This document shows positions 32,847 through 43,859 of a DNA stretch of 64,000 nucleotides, one piece after another. How positions within the stretch are numbered: the first letter of the stretch is position 1; each line of letters opens with the position of its first letter. The position numbers and the translations under genes are program-made. The notes under the pieces were generated by a model that saw nothing but the letters and a program-made list of their open reading frames with translations, did no database searches and was not told the DNA's origin. Where the stretch lies: positions 605,106,177-605,170,176 of the forward strand of contig NC_081405.1 of NCBI RefSeq assembly GCF_030272615.1, given 5' to 3'. Source of the stretch: Cryptomeria japonica. Lineage: Eukaryota; Streptophyta; Pinopsida; Cupressales; Cupressaceae.

Positions 32847-34168
32847 TGTAGTGTGATAAAATTGTAATCCTAGCAATTTGCGACCACATTAGGGTCCTCA
32901 TGCATGCAAAATTGAATCCCTTAGCCTGATCGGAGACTAGAGACTACTCAACCCCCGAAAGTTGCATCTCCCTTCCCCTTTGCACTACCTAACCTGCATC
33001 TTGTCCTTCAAAAAAGGGTTGGATAGTGCATGCAAAATTGAATCCCTTAGCCTGATCGGAGATTAGAGACTGCTCAACCCCCGAAAGTTGCATCTCCCTT
33101 CCCCTTTGCACTACCTAACCTGCATCCTATCCTTCAAAAAAGGGTTGGATAGGGGTGTGGCACCCCTATCCCTTGCCCTATTTTGGGGCAGGCACCTTCC
33201 TAAGTCTGCATTGAAGGTTGTGTAGTGAGTGGCAGAACTTCCCCTATGTCGACTTGTGACGAAAATCAATTTCATTAACCCTAATTGACAAGTATTAAAG
33301 TTGCATTTTCCCTCTCATTTGCATAAGTTCAATAAGGTGAAAATTTGCAATCAAGCATTCAAGCATCCCTTTAAAGCATTGAGGATCTCAAGTATCCCTT
33401 CAAGGCTAGGTGTTGCATTTAAGTCAAGGATTCAACCATTGAAGAGGAGATCCATTTCAACATTAAACTTTATACAAACATTTCTATCAATATTTCTATC
33501 ACAACCTCCCTTGAGGTGATTTACATTTTAGTCTTCCATTTACATTTACTTGCAAGTACTTTCTTTCATTACTTGGTTAATTCCAAAATTGGGGTTTGAC
33601 CTGAAGGCAAACCCCCAATCACAACCCATTTTCCTATGTTTTTTGTGTGTAGGTTACAGGTGTGCAACTATACTTTCAAACGTGGACTCCATTTGCAGAG
33701 GCGGAAAAACCCTTTTCATTTCATGGATTTTTTGGAGGATCATGTACACTTTCGCCACAGTCCAGGCAACTTTTTCTCAAATTCGCAGCGCAGCTTCATC
33801 TTGACATATTACTACCAAATCCAGGTACATAAATTCATCCCACACTCTGATCTTGAGTTATTATCAGTTCTTCGTCTCTTATCACTTAGTCTTAATACAT
33901 AATTTAATCAATTCCTTTCCATTCTGAGTAGAAGAGGGGATTGACTTATCATTCTCATTTTATTTAGAATTCTATCTTCTTCTTTGGAGGTTGAATCTAG
34001 TGAATTTCCCACCCCCACCCCCCACTCTTCCAATGTAATGCGTGAAAAGTGTTTGAAGGGAAATCCATAGTGAAACTCTCATCTCTCCCTGGAGGGAAAG
34101 GGTAGCTTTCCTCTTGATCTCTCATTCACACTTTTTTCACCCACCATTATATTATGGTGACCATTACA
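32847..34168 (+). repeat. Element E 5' LTR
   Basis: 1,322 bp. It contains a duplicated segment of about 115 bp (CATGCAAAATTGAATCCCTT ... CAAAAAAGGG at 32905-33020 and 33027-33143), present once in the 3' LTR. Confidence 0.85.
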
Positions 34169-35273
34169 TTTTGGTGAACCTGACATCTTGCATGCTTTCC
34201 CCTAAACAAAATTGCATATTTTTCATTTACAAGTTTAATTTTTCTACAAACTTAGTGGTTCATTCATTCAAAACCCTAGTTTTTTTTAAAATCAGAATTG
34301 AACTTGTAATTTATAAAAATTGCTTGTGGTTAGCTTAGATCTGAAAATTCTTTTGTTTGTCAAATTCAATTTTCTCATTGTCTTGATCAATTTGCAAATC
34401 AAATTTACAAAATTAAGTGGTTACTTGTTAAAACCCTAATTTTCAAAATTCATCTTAAACTTGTGCAAAAATTGGATTTCCATTTAATTTTCAGATTTGT
34501 GATTATTCTTAGACTTGTTTTCATTCCTACAATTCAAAATTTCAATTTCCCTCCTTTTTCCCAAAATTCAAATTTCCAAAATAAGTGGTTAGGTCATAAA
34601 GCCCTAATTTTCAAATTTAATTGGATTTTGTACACATTTCAATTAAATTCAAATTTCTAAACATTTTCCAAGGTGTCCATATCCATTAGGTTTGACCTTT
34701 TTCAAATTTGCAATTCAATTCCTCTTTTTCTTCAAAACCCTAATAGGGTCCTATTTTTAAATTTGAACCTTAATTTCGCCCATCTAGAAATCGTAAAATT
34801 CGCCAATTTTTTTGGGTTAGCTTTGAAATCATCATAATATCCATCCCTAAAAATTTTTTTAAAAAGTTGGTCGGACCATGTCCATTCCTGCCACGGTCCT
34901 CGCCTTTTTTCTTGAAATTTTGGGAGACTGGTATGATTGTATTTAATAGCCTAAATCCAAAAGATTGGCTGATTTATCGATTTTTGATCCCTCTAGAATC
35001 AAAAATACCTCCAAAATTCAACATTTCAAATTTCAAGAGATTTTTTAAAATTAAGAGGTTAATTATAATCTACCCTAATTTTTAAAATTATGTTAATTTT
35101 AAAATTAAGTGGTATCCCCTTGGCCCTAATTTTAAAATTCCAATTGTGTCTTTTTATTTCTCCAACAAAGTTCAAATTGTGTAATCATAATTTTCTTAAA
35201 TTTTGCATTACTCAATTTTGTAAGCTTTGTTCCTATACTTCAAAATTCAAAATTCAAATTTTCCCTCTAGTAC
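34169..35273 (+). other. Element E leader with repeated modules
   Basis: About 1.1 kb, T-rich, no long frame. A module of AATTAAGTGGTTA, 8-12 variable bases, then ACCCTAATTTTCAAAATT recurs at about 34249, 34407, 34576, 35050 and 35101. Confidence 0.75.
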
Positions 35274-36890
35274 ATGAGTTTTAATACTATTAGTCCTACC
35301 TATACTATCCTTGTTAGACGAAGCATTAGAATTAAGGTCTCCCAAGGTTTAATTACTGAGGAGATGGAGCCTAATTTGGATGACTTCTTTAATGAGGATC
35401 ATGCTAATTCTTCCAATCGTAATAATGTGCCTATTTACACCATTGATTAATCCCATGATGAAGAAGAAACTTTAACTAGGGTCTCTATAGATCAACTTTC
35501 CAAATTGGACAATCAATTTGATAACTTTCAACAATGGATGTCCCAAGAATACCCTAATAGTGAAGCTCTTCCATTAATTGAAGGCCTTAAGTGCATGATT
35601 CAAAGTGATAAGAATGGAATTGATATATTGGGTGGCATTGCACGCATTGTTGATTCTAATGTCATGTCTATCAAGAGTTGTACCAAAACCCTAGTTTATT
35701 CACAACCTTCAACACAAGTCAATCCTTCTATTCCTTTGACTACTCTTATGACTAGTATTCCTACTTTTACCTCCAACATCATGGATACTTCAACTCAAAA
35801 TGTCATCCCTACAAAAATTAGTCATGAGGGAAATCCCTCTTCTTCATTAAATCCTCCTTTATGTATGTCTTCAATAAGTATTCCTATTATCCCTCAACCA
35901 ATCAATGTGACACAAGGGGGCAATTCCTTCAACAACTTTGTTCCTCCTTTCAGTGCCCCTTTTCCTACCCAATCATCACCTATGCCTACTTATCATAATG
36001 TCCCACCACCTTATTCTCAGTCCATGCCTTCTTTCAATAATTTCATACCACCATCTCAATCAACTATGTCTAACATCAATTCATCTACCGAAGCGACAAT
36101 TAACAATCTTGCTCAAACTGTGTCTTCCTTACAACAAAAAATTGCTTCTATGAGTCAATCCAAGTTTAGTGTGCCCACCTTTGATGTTGCGAGCCCACTT
36201 TCTCTTGATATTTTTAAGTCGTGCCACCTAAACATGTTGAGGTCCCTCAATTATAACTCTATAATGGAAAAGGCTATCCTCTTACGCATGTCAAAACATT
36301 CCAAAACTTGTGTACGGACTTTGCTTATGATCAAAGATTGCTTGCAAAACTATTTACAAGAGCACTAAGAGATAAGGTTTTACAATGGTATTTCTCTTTG
36401 CCTTCTTATTCTATCACCTCTTTTCAACAACTAGAAAATGCTTTCATCCAACAATTTCAAAATAACATTGGTCCTATAATCACTTTGGCTGATTTCATGC
36501 ATTGTAAAAAATGTTTTAAAGAAAAAGTGACTAATATCATTGGTAGATATAAGCATTTGTGTGAACAAATTTCTTTTCCTATACCAGATAATGATATTCA
36601 AAGAATTTTTATTTCTAATTTGCAATAAGATATAAGGGAAAAGCTTCTTTTGTTTGATTTTACTTCCTTTCCGCATGCAACACTACACAATTATCAACTG
36701 GTTGTGAGTCAAATGGAGCAATCCGCTCCTATGACTCTGAGTGATAAGGGGGAGTGTTCAACAACTGTTTGTGAAGTTCAAACCAACAAAAAACTTCATC
36801 AAGTCCAATGATACAATCAACAACAACAATGTGAATGCTACACCATGTGTGCCTTCTATTTCTAAAATTTTTCAAAGAGAAAGATAGTTT
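35274..36890 (+). pseudogene. Element E gag (gypsy type)
   Basis: ATG 35274 opens MSFNTISPTYTILVRRS. The N-terminal part is acidic then Pro/Ser-rich (PPPYSQSMPSF). A frameshift near 36220 leads into the conserved retrotransposon gag core: LCTDFAYDQRLLAKLF, LRDKVLQWYFSLP, FIQQFQNN and IGRYKHLCEQISFP, then FISNLQ. Stops at 35448, about 36253 and 36626. This is the capsid protein of a Ty3/gypsy element. No zinc knuckle was seen. Confidence 0.8.
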
Positions 36891-36896
36891 ACTTCT

Positions 36897-38714
36897 TTGA
36901 ATGAATCTTTACATAGTATTATGCCTCAGATGTTGCAAAAACATATTGTCAAACTTCCTCCTATAAAACCAGTTGATCCTTCTAAAATTGCATCCCCTTA
37001 TTTTGATAACAATTCATTTTGTCAATTTCATCGTCAGCCTAGTCATGATACTGAGAAATATTTCACATTGAAAAATAAGATTCAAGATTTGATTGATAAT
37101 AATACTATATATGTGGTAGGTGTGAATGATAAAGGGAATAAATCAATAGCTCCTCCTAATCAAAAACTTAATATTTTCACTGATCCCTTACCTTCTCATG
37201 CCTCTAACGTGATTGAGATTGTGCCTACTTCTTTCTCTTATGAGGAATTCACCTCTATGGCTTCAAACTTGGTAAATATGGTAGAAAAATAAGATATCCC
37301 TAAGGATCCTTGTATTACATTTGACCCTAGTGAGACCATCAGAGCACCCGATGGCCCTTTATATATAGTTGCGAAGGTTAAGGATATACCTTGCCATGGT
37401 CCCCTTATTGATCCCTCTTGCATGGTTAATATCATCACTAAGGAGTATCTTTTCACTTTATGATTGCATAAACCAGTATATGATGCTTCTAATGTGGTTG
37501 TTAAGTTATTTGATGGATTCTCTTGTCCTACCATTGGCTCTATCACCCTTCCTATTGAAGTTCATACTAAATCTATGGATGTTAACTTTGTTATCATTCC
37601 TTCTTCTCAGCAATTTTGGGTGAAGTTGGGCTATCCTTGGCTATCTTTCATGAAGGATATTTCTTCTCCAATCCATAAGTGTTTGAAATTTCCTCACAAT
37701 GGCAAAATCATAATAGTGAACCATAGCTTATTTAAGCTATTTGAAAGAAGCCCTGGTGTTCCTATTGATTTTTGTTGGCCTAAGCAATTTTGATCTCTTC
37801 TATCAAGGAGCGATGCTGTTTTTCAATCTTATCAAAAATGGAAGAAAGATATGTCATTATCTTTAAGTAAACCTAGATCCCCAACACTTCACATTCCTAT
37901 CATTCTTGAAGATGAAGTTCTTCCCCTAATAGATAGAACAAATCTTCTTCCTAAGGAAGATCCTCAACCTATTCCTATGGATGTGTCTATGCTTTCTCCT
38001 AAGAAACAAAACAATATTCCTCCTAAGCTTAGACCTGTGCCTCATCCTCATGATGAACCTGGTCTCCTTCCTACACCTAATATTCCTCCTTTGTATGGAG
38101 CAGTTCCACCTCCTTCCTCTTATAGAGAGAAGAGGCATGCTTATCCCCTTATTAAACCTAAAAGATCTCAACCTAAAGCTTCAACTATCAAAGATGAGAA
38201 TATTCCTCCTTCACCAAATATTCCTCCTCCTTCTCAGTCTTCCACTAAGACTCGATGAAATTTTTGTGTGAGAGAACGTCGGTGAAGACATCATGTTCAA
38301 GCTCATGAAGCTATCTCTCAAACTATTCAATCTCCTAGAACTCCAACAGTTGACATGATTCCCTTTTCTCCTAAGAAAGTTGTTGAACCTAAATATCCAA
38401 ATCATAAGTTGCAAAAAATATGTGATGGTTTTACTTCTATTCATGTGAGAGCTCCTCTTTCTATAAATCTTGATGAGGAAAAGATTGATCATGATATTCA
38501 TGATGGAAATACAAGTCCTAATGCTTTTGATAGTGATTATGAATATGTTGATGTTGACAAGCATTTATCAACTAAATTTTCAAAAGCCCTAATCCTAGCT
38601 CCTAGAATAGAACAAAGTGACTTACCACATAAGCATAGTCCTTGTTTGGATCTTGTGATAGCTCCATCTACTATGCTTGACATTTCTCCTTTGTCATGTT
38701 TCTCACCTTCCTGA
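36897..38714 (+). pseudogene. Element E protease-like region with Pro-rich tail
   Basis: One frame with stops at 37290, 37461, 37791, 38256, about 38277 and 38712. The first part has FCQFHRQPSHDTEKYF, a gag-protease linker. The retropepsin-like part reads LYIVAKVKDIPCHGPLIDPS and CMVNIITKEY, with DPSC where gypsy proteases have DxGS or DPGS, then IGSITLPIEV and FWVKLGYPWL. The tail is rich in Pro and Lys and repeats NIPP. It ends without RT. The altered active-site residues may be decay. Confidence 0.7.
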
Positions 38715-39512
38715 AATAGTAATCAACAAGATTGGGATGTGGATGTAGTGCTAGATTAGCAACATTAGTACCGTAGTTTTTCTCTCCCTCTCCTCTCTTG
38801 CTCTTTTGTGGCTATTCTTCTATGTGTATCCTTGTTCTTCCATTATCCCCTTAATGTCTAGTTGAGGATGATGCAAAGCATTGAGATCTCTTTTGGTCTC
38901 TTTAATGTTGACTCAAAAGACTCTTATCTTCCCTTTCTTCCAAGGAAGTTTACTTTCTTTGGGGAATGACATTTATTATATACACATATAGATATGATAT
39001 GCATGAGTTATCATACAACATATTGACCCCAAGGAAAGCGAAACTACCTTGTGTTTTGTGTTCATTATCTTTGGGTTTATTCCTCAATTCGGAGCTAAAT
39101 CCTTGCGATAATGTGCTCCCTCTCTTCTCTCTCTCTCTTAGGTGTATCCTACCTTAAATCAATTTCTCTCGACAAGGTGCACACGATTGCTTTAACATGG
39201 GGGCATACACTCCACTCATATTCTCCTTCTTGATACTTAAGAATTACTTAGTGAACTTTGTTTTTCTTTTTAATCTTTGGTATCCTTGCTTTCATGACTC
39301 ATAGTGAGGGTAACTTTGCTACTTGCAGTCATGGTTCTCCCCTTCTCGATCTTCCCTTTTACTTTGTCAATCGAATTCGTAAGTTCCTATGTCCACTGGG
39401 GGCTTGGCGCATCTTGCCTCCTTGATGTTGTAAAAGTCTTTCAATCTTGTTTCCTTGTACTTTATTAGTTGTATTGGCATACGCTCATACTCTCGCTAAA
39501 GTGGAGGCTAAA
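38715..39512 (+). other. Element E 3' non-coding region
   Basis: About 800 bases with CT-rich runs (CTCTCTCTCTTAGG near 39125) and a purine tract AAAGTGGAGGCTAAATTT (39498-39515) just before the 3' LTR, the likely polypurine tract. Confidence 0.6.
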
Positions 39513-40718
39513 TTTAGTGTCATAAAATTGTGACCCTAGCAATTTTTGACCACATTAGGGTCCTCACGCATGCAAAATTGAATCCCCTAGCCTGATTGGA
39601 GATTGGAGACTTCTCAACCCCCGAAAGTTGCATCTCCCTTGCCCTCTGCACTACCTAACCTGCATCCTTTCCTACAAAAAAGGGCAAGATAGGGGTGTGG
39701 CACCCCTATCCCCTATCCTATTTTGGGGCAGGACCCTTCCTAAGTCTTCATTGAAGGTTGTGTAATGAGCGGGAAAACTTCCCCGGTGTTGATCTGTGAT
39801 GAAAATTAGTTTCAGTAACCCTAATTGACAAGTACAAAAGTTGCATTTTCCCTCTCATTTGCATAAGTTCAATAAGGTGAAAATTTGCAATCAAGTGTTC
39901 AAGAGCATTCAAGTATTCAAGCATCCCTTTCAAGCATTGAGAATATCAAGTCTCCCTTCAAGGCTAGGTGTTGCATTCAAGTCAAGGATTCAACCATTGA
40001 AGAGGAGATCCATTTCAACATTCAACTTCATACAAGCATTTCTATCAATATTTCTATCACAACCTCCCTTGAGGTGATTTACATTTCAGGCTTCCATTTA
40101 CATTACTTGCAAGTACTTTCTTTCATTACTTGGTTAATTCCAAAACTGGGGTTTGACCTGAAGGCAAACCCCCAATCCCAACCCCTTTTCCTCTCTTTTC
40201 TGTGTGTAGGTTGCAGGTGCGCAACTATACTTTTGGATTTGGACTCCATTTGCAGAGGCGGAAAAACCCTTTCATTTCGTGGATTTTTCAGAGGACTGTG
40301 TGCACTTTCACCATGGTCTGGGCAACTTCTTCTCAAATTTGCAAGGCGGATTCATCTCAACATATTACTGCCAAATATAGGTGCACAGCTTCATCCCACA
40401 CTCCGATCTTGAGTTATTATCAGTTCTTCATCTCTTTTTACTTAGTCTTAATACCTAATTTAATCAATTCCTTTCCATTCCAAGTAGAAGAGGAGATTGA
40501 CTTATCATTCTCATTTTATTTAGAATTCTATCTTCTTCTTTGGAGGTTGAATCTAGTGAATTCCCCCCCCCCCCCTCTTCCAATGTAATGCGTTAAAAGT
40601 GTTTGAAAGGAAATTCGTAGTGAAACTCTCATCTCTCCTTGGAGCGAAAGTGTAGCTTTCCTCTTGATCTCTCATTCACACATTTTTCACCCACCATTAC
40701 ATTTTTCTGACCATTACA
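39513..40718 (+). repeat. Element E 3' LTR
   Basis: 1,206 bp, matching 32847-34168 apart from the missing internal duplication and scattered changes. A poly-C run (40564-40574) is an expanded form of CCCACCCCCACC in the 5' LTR. Confidence 0.85.
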
Positions 40719-40780
40719 TATATATATAATATATTATATAATATAACATACATATTATATTATATATTATATGATATATA

Positions 40781-40822
<42 letters not shown>

Positions 40823-40885
40823 TATATACTATTCATAAAATTTATTATAATATATATTATATAATATATACTATATTGTATATTT
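40719..40885. repeat. AT-rich simple repeat
   Basis: (TA)n and ATATTATA words directly after the element E insertion. Several self-complementary segments. Confidence 0.9.
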
Positions 40886-41207
40886 ATTTTTAGGAATCAG
40901 ATATCCGATTCCTATGGGTATTTTTATACCCACTATGATAGCTCGTGGGTCATTTTTCACCCACAAGTTGTGCAAAAAAAGAAATCCGATATTAGATTTG
41001 AGCGAATATCTGATTTGGGTGACAATTTTTTTAAATTTGTCATCTAAGGTATGATTTCATTAAACTCTTGTTGTTTTTTGTTAATTTTTTCATATTTTTT
41101 ATTTGTTTTTTTATTGCTTTGATAGAAACTAGGTTTTTTCATTTTGAAATACATTATTCTTTCAAATTTGTTGATTAAATTCAAAATTTTGAATTCAATC
41201 ACGTTAA
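40886..41207. other. Short hairpins, no gene
   Basis: Contains the near-palindrome GGAATCAGATATCCGATTCC (40894-40913) and the hairpin GTGGGTCATTTTTCACCCAC (about 40945-40964). A matching word AAATATCTGATTTT occurs at 32803, on the far side of element E, suggesting both belonged to one older repeat. Confidence 0.45.
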
Positions 41208-43157
41208 ATGGGGGACAACAATGATAATCTTGAACCACCACAACCACCAAACCCTCTGTTAGCAAACCCTCCATTACCAAACCCCCCCTCAATTCAAGAT
41301 TTAATTGGTCAAAATTAGAACTAGTTGAGGGGCATTGCAAATGTCTACCGTAGAATCCCTCATCTAACCCCAATGCTAGGTTCTCTGGATGTTATTATAA
41401 ACAATGTAGAAACTGTGACCGCAGAGCACAATGTCGCTCTTTTGTGGCAATATTTCATGAGGGCTAGATATGCGAATGGCCTGACCTATGATCAAGTCAA
41501 GGAGCTTTTTATTTTGAAAGCTAATATTGTCATATTGTTTGTATATCCCCGCACTAGACAACACTTAGATGTGAAAAAAAAAAAGTTTCCATCAAATGAT
41601 GTACAAACAATGATATTGTAAATAACTTTTGGGATCGTTGGTGGATGGTTTTTAATAGACCAACCAACAACAATCTTGATGTCCCATTTTATTTAATTAA
41701 AAAATTATATACTGAGTTTGTTTTGGGCAAGCATGTCAACTACTTTGACATCAAGCCTTTCTAGAGTGTGGGTTTAGGTATGCCTCAAGATAGACCTAGG
41801 GTAGTTCAAGCATTACAGGGCCCATATGGTCCCCCTCCTCCTGTTGATCCCCCACCTCTAGTACAACATCCAGATATCATTGTCAAGGAAGTGTCACAGA
41901 CTATTTTGGCTATTCATTATTTGACTAGCCTTTTGGTTTCTCAAGCTAGGGCACTAGCTCAGCCTTTTAGTGATTCTAGCGGTGGATCCAATGGTGCTAA
42001 CACATCCTCTTTGGCCCCACATATTTGTGTGTTGCCTACTTGTGTTATGTGCGAGCAGCCATGCTTAGGTCCTATTGGAGAGCCTGTTGATCCTTTCACC
42101 AACACTGCTGATTATGAGATTCATGATATACTGAATGCACCAGATGTGATGACAAGGATATGAGGATACCCTAGAGAGTCCTCACATGCTAGAGGAAAGG
42201 AGGTACCTTCATCATATGCTGACGATGTAGTGGTAAGACTTGTAATTTCATAGTACATTTTATTTTAAATGAATATTTATAAGAGATAGTATTAAGTCCT
42301 AATGTTTATATGCATAGTATATTTAATAGTTGATGACTAAGGAGGAGTTAACATAGGTCCATGATGACACCTTGATGGCTATTTCATTTGGCCTTGACAG
42401 CTATACAACACATATATTATTACACCTAGCTGTTTACATTTTTTATTGTACATACATGCTTGTTGAATTTAAATTATCATTAATTAAATAATATAGTAAC
42501 TTGCATGTTTATCTTATTTTAATCTTGTAGGACACAAGTAGTATGAGTGTGATGTCACGCGATTTGAGCTCTGGTAGTGCAATCCAAGACAAGGGAAAGG
42601 TAATTGAATGCAAACATGATTGAATTGAGAGTTTAAATAACTTATAATGATTATAGATGTCTACATAGATTGATAGTTTCACATACTTGTCGTCTTTATG
42701 TACAGGGAATTCTTGGCTTCACATCATTGTTGACTGCAGCCACTATACCCAAAGAAATAGAAGAGACGCCTTAGGTACATGCGTTTATTTTATTTTGTGT
42801 GTAGAAAATATATTTTATTCCTATAATCCACAATTATATGCTAACTTGTATTGAAATGTTATCTTTGTGAAAATATGTAGATTGTCTATGAAAATCTTGA
42901 TGACATACTGTCTCTCCCTATGATATATTCTAGGACTCATCTAAAGATGAAGAGGAAATGTGGAGATGAGTAATCAAGAATTCAATTTTAGAGTTCAATT
43001 ATAGTTCAAGGTATATTTATTTTTATGTTAACTTTTCGAATGTAAATTTTATAATATAAATAATTTTAGTTGTGGTTTAATTTTTCTTGTGCAGGATCCT
43101 TCATAGACAAGCAGTGCTGCAAAGAGGGTCAATTTTGATGATCCGTCAGTAGTTTAG
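41208..43157 (+). pseudogene. Decayed multi-exon gene of unknown function
   Basis: ATG 41208 opens MGDNNDNLEPPQPPNPLLAN, a Pro/Asn-rich start. One frame carries on to 42232 with RIPHLTPMLGSLDVIINN, LLWQYFMRARYANGLTYDQV, NFWDRWW and a Pro-rich GPPPPVDPPPL, broken by stops at about 41316, 41322, 41619, 41763 and 42161. Plausible GT-AG exons follow: 42531-42599 (DTSSMSVMSRDLSS), 42706-42774 (GILGFTSLLTAATIPKE), 42881-43010 and 43095-43157. I do not recognise it. Several stops look like Gln or Arg codons changed by C to T. It may be a host gene or the protein of an unrecognised transposon. Confidence 0.55.
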
Positions 43158-43859
43158 GATGTGATAGAACATTTTGGGATACTTACATATCTAGTTGGAA
43201 AGTATATTTTGTATATGGACATACATTTATATATATCGACATATATTTTGTTTGAGCTGGAATTTATGCCATTTTGTATATGGACATACACTTGTAATTG
43301 TTCAACATTTTGATATATAGAAGTCAAGATTCGATATAACTTGTTCCTCATGTGCATGGCACCATTATTTTAAACTTTAATTTTCAATCCAATATTTAAC
43401 AATGGTTAAATAATGAATAATAGAATGTTGTTTGTATAATCTTAAGATTCTATATAATTCATTCCATCTAAATCTTAAGTGTTAAATTCGGTTGCCTTCG
43501 GCAACTTCACCAAATTTAATGAGAATATTGGTATTGTTATTAATCATAACATGGATACTTATTAATGACATATAAAAAGTAGAAAAGCATCTTCTATAGT
43601 GGAATGCAATTTTTTCATAATTGGTTGGTTACATTTAGCAACAATCCCCCATCATTAAAGCCATCTCAACATGGAGATACTGTGAAGAGGTTCATTTCCA
43701 CACGTTGCCCGTTAAATTTCAGACTTGTTTTGATTGCCATTCAACTAATGAAAGATACAAATTTTACCTTCCTTTCTTTTACTATTGCGTGCAAAATATC
43801 ACCACCCCCCATTGAAAGTAGGCATATTGTGCTTCATAATGCATTGTAACATCAATCCC
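43158..43859. other. Unassigned stretch
   Basis: AT-rich, no gene. A perfect small hairpin GTTGCCTTCGGCAAC lies near 43490-43504. Confidence 0.5.

Larger units (their letters stand above)
32847..40718 (+). mobile_element. Element E: gypsy-like gag-protease-only retrotransposon
   Basis: LTRs 32847-34168 and 39513-40718 are closely similar. Both end ACCATTACA and are flanked by TATAT (32842-32846, 40719-40723); in such AT-rich DNA that duplication is weaker evidence than the others. A TGG-initial primer-type site TGGTGAACCTGACATC lies at 34172. The interior encodes a gypsy gag and a retropepsin-like segment only. No RT, RNase H or integrase was found in 5.3 kb, so it needed a helper. The start of the LTR is TGTAGTG on the left but TTTAGTG on the right. 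Confidence 0.8.

Noticed and set aside
32847-32851. TGTAG as the target duplication of element E
   Set aside because: No second TGTAG follows the 3' LTR; TATAT on both sides fits with TGTAG being the LTR start.
37926-38564. Minus-strand Arg/Ile-rich frames in element E
   Set aside because: Shadows of the Pro/Lys-rich tail encoded on the plus strand.
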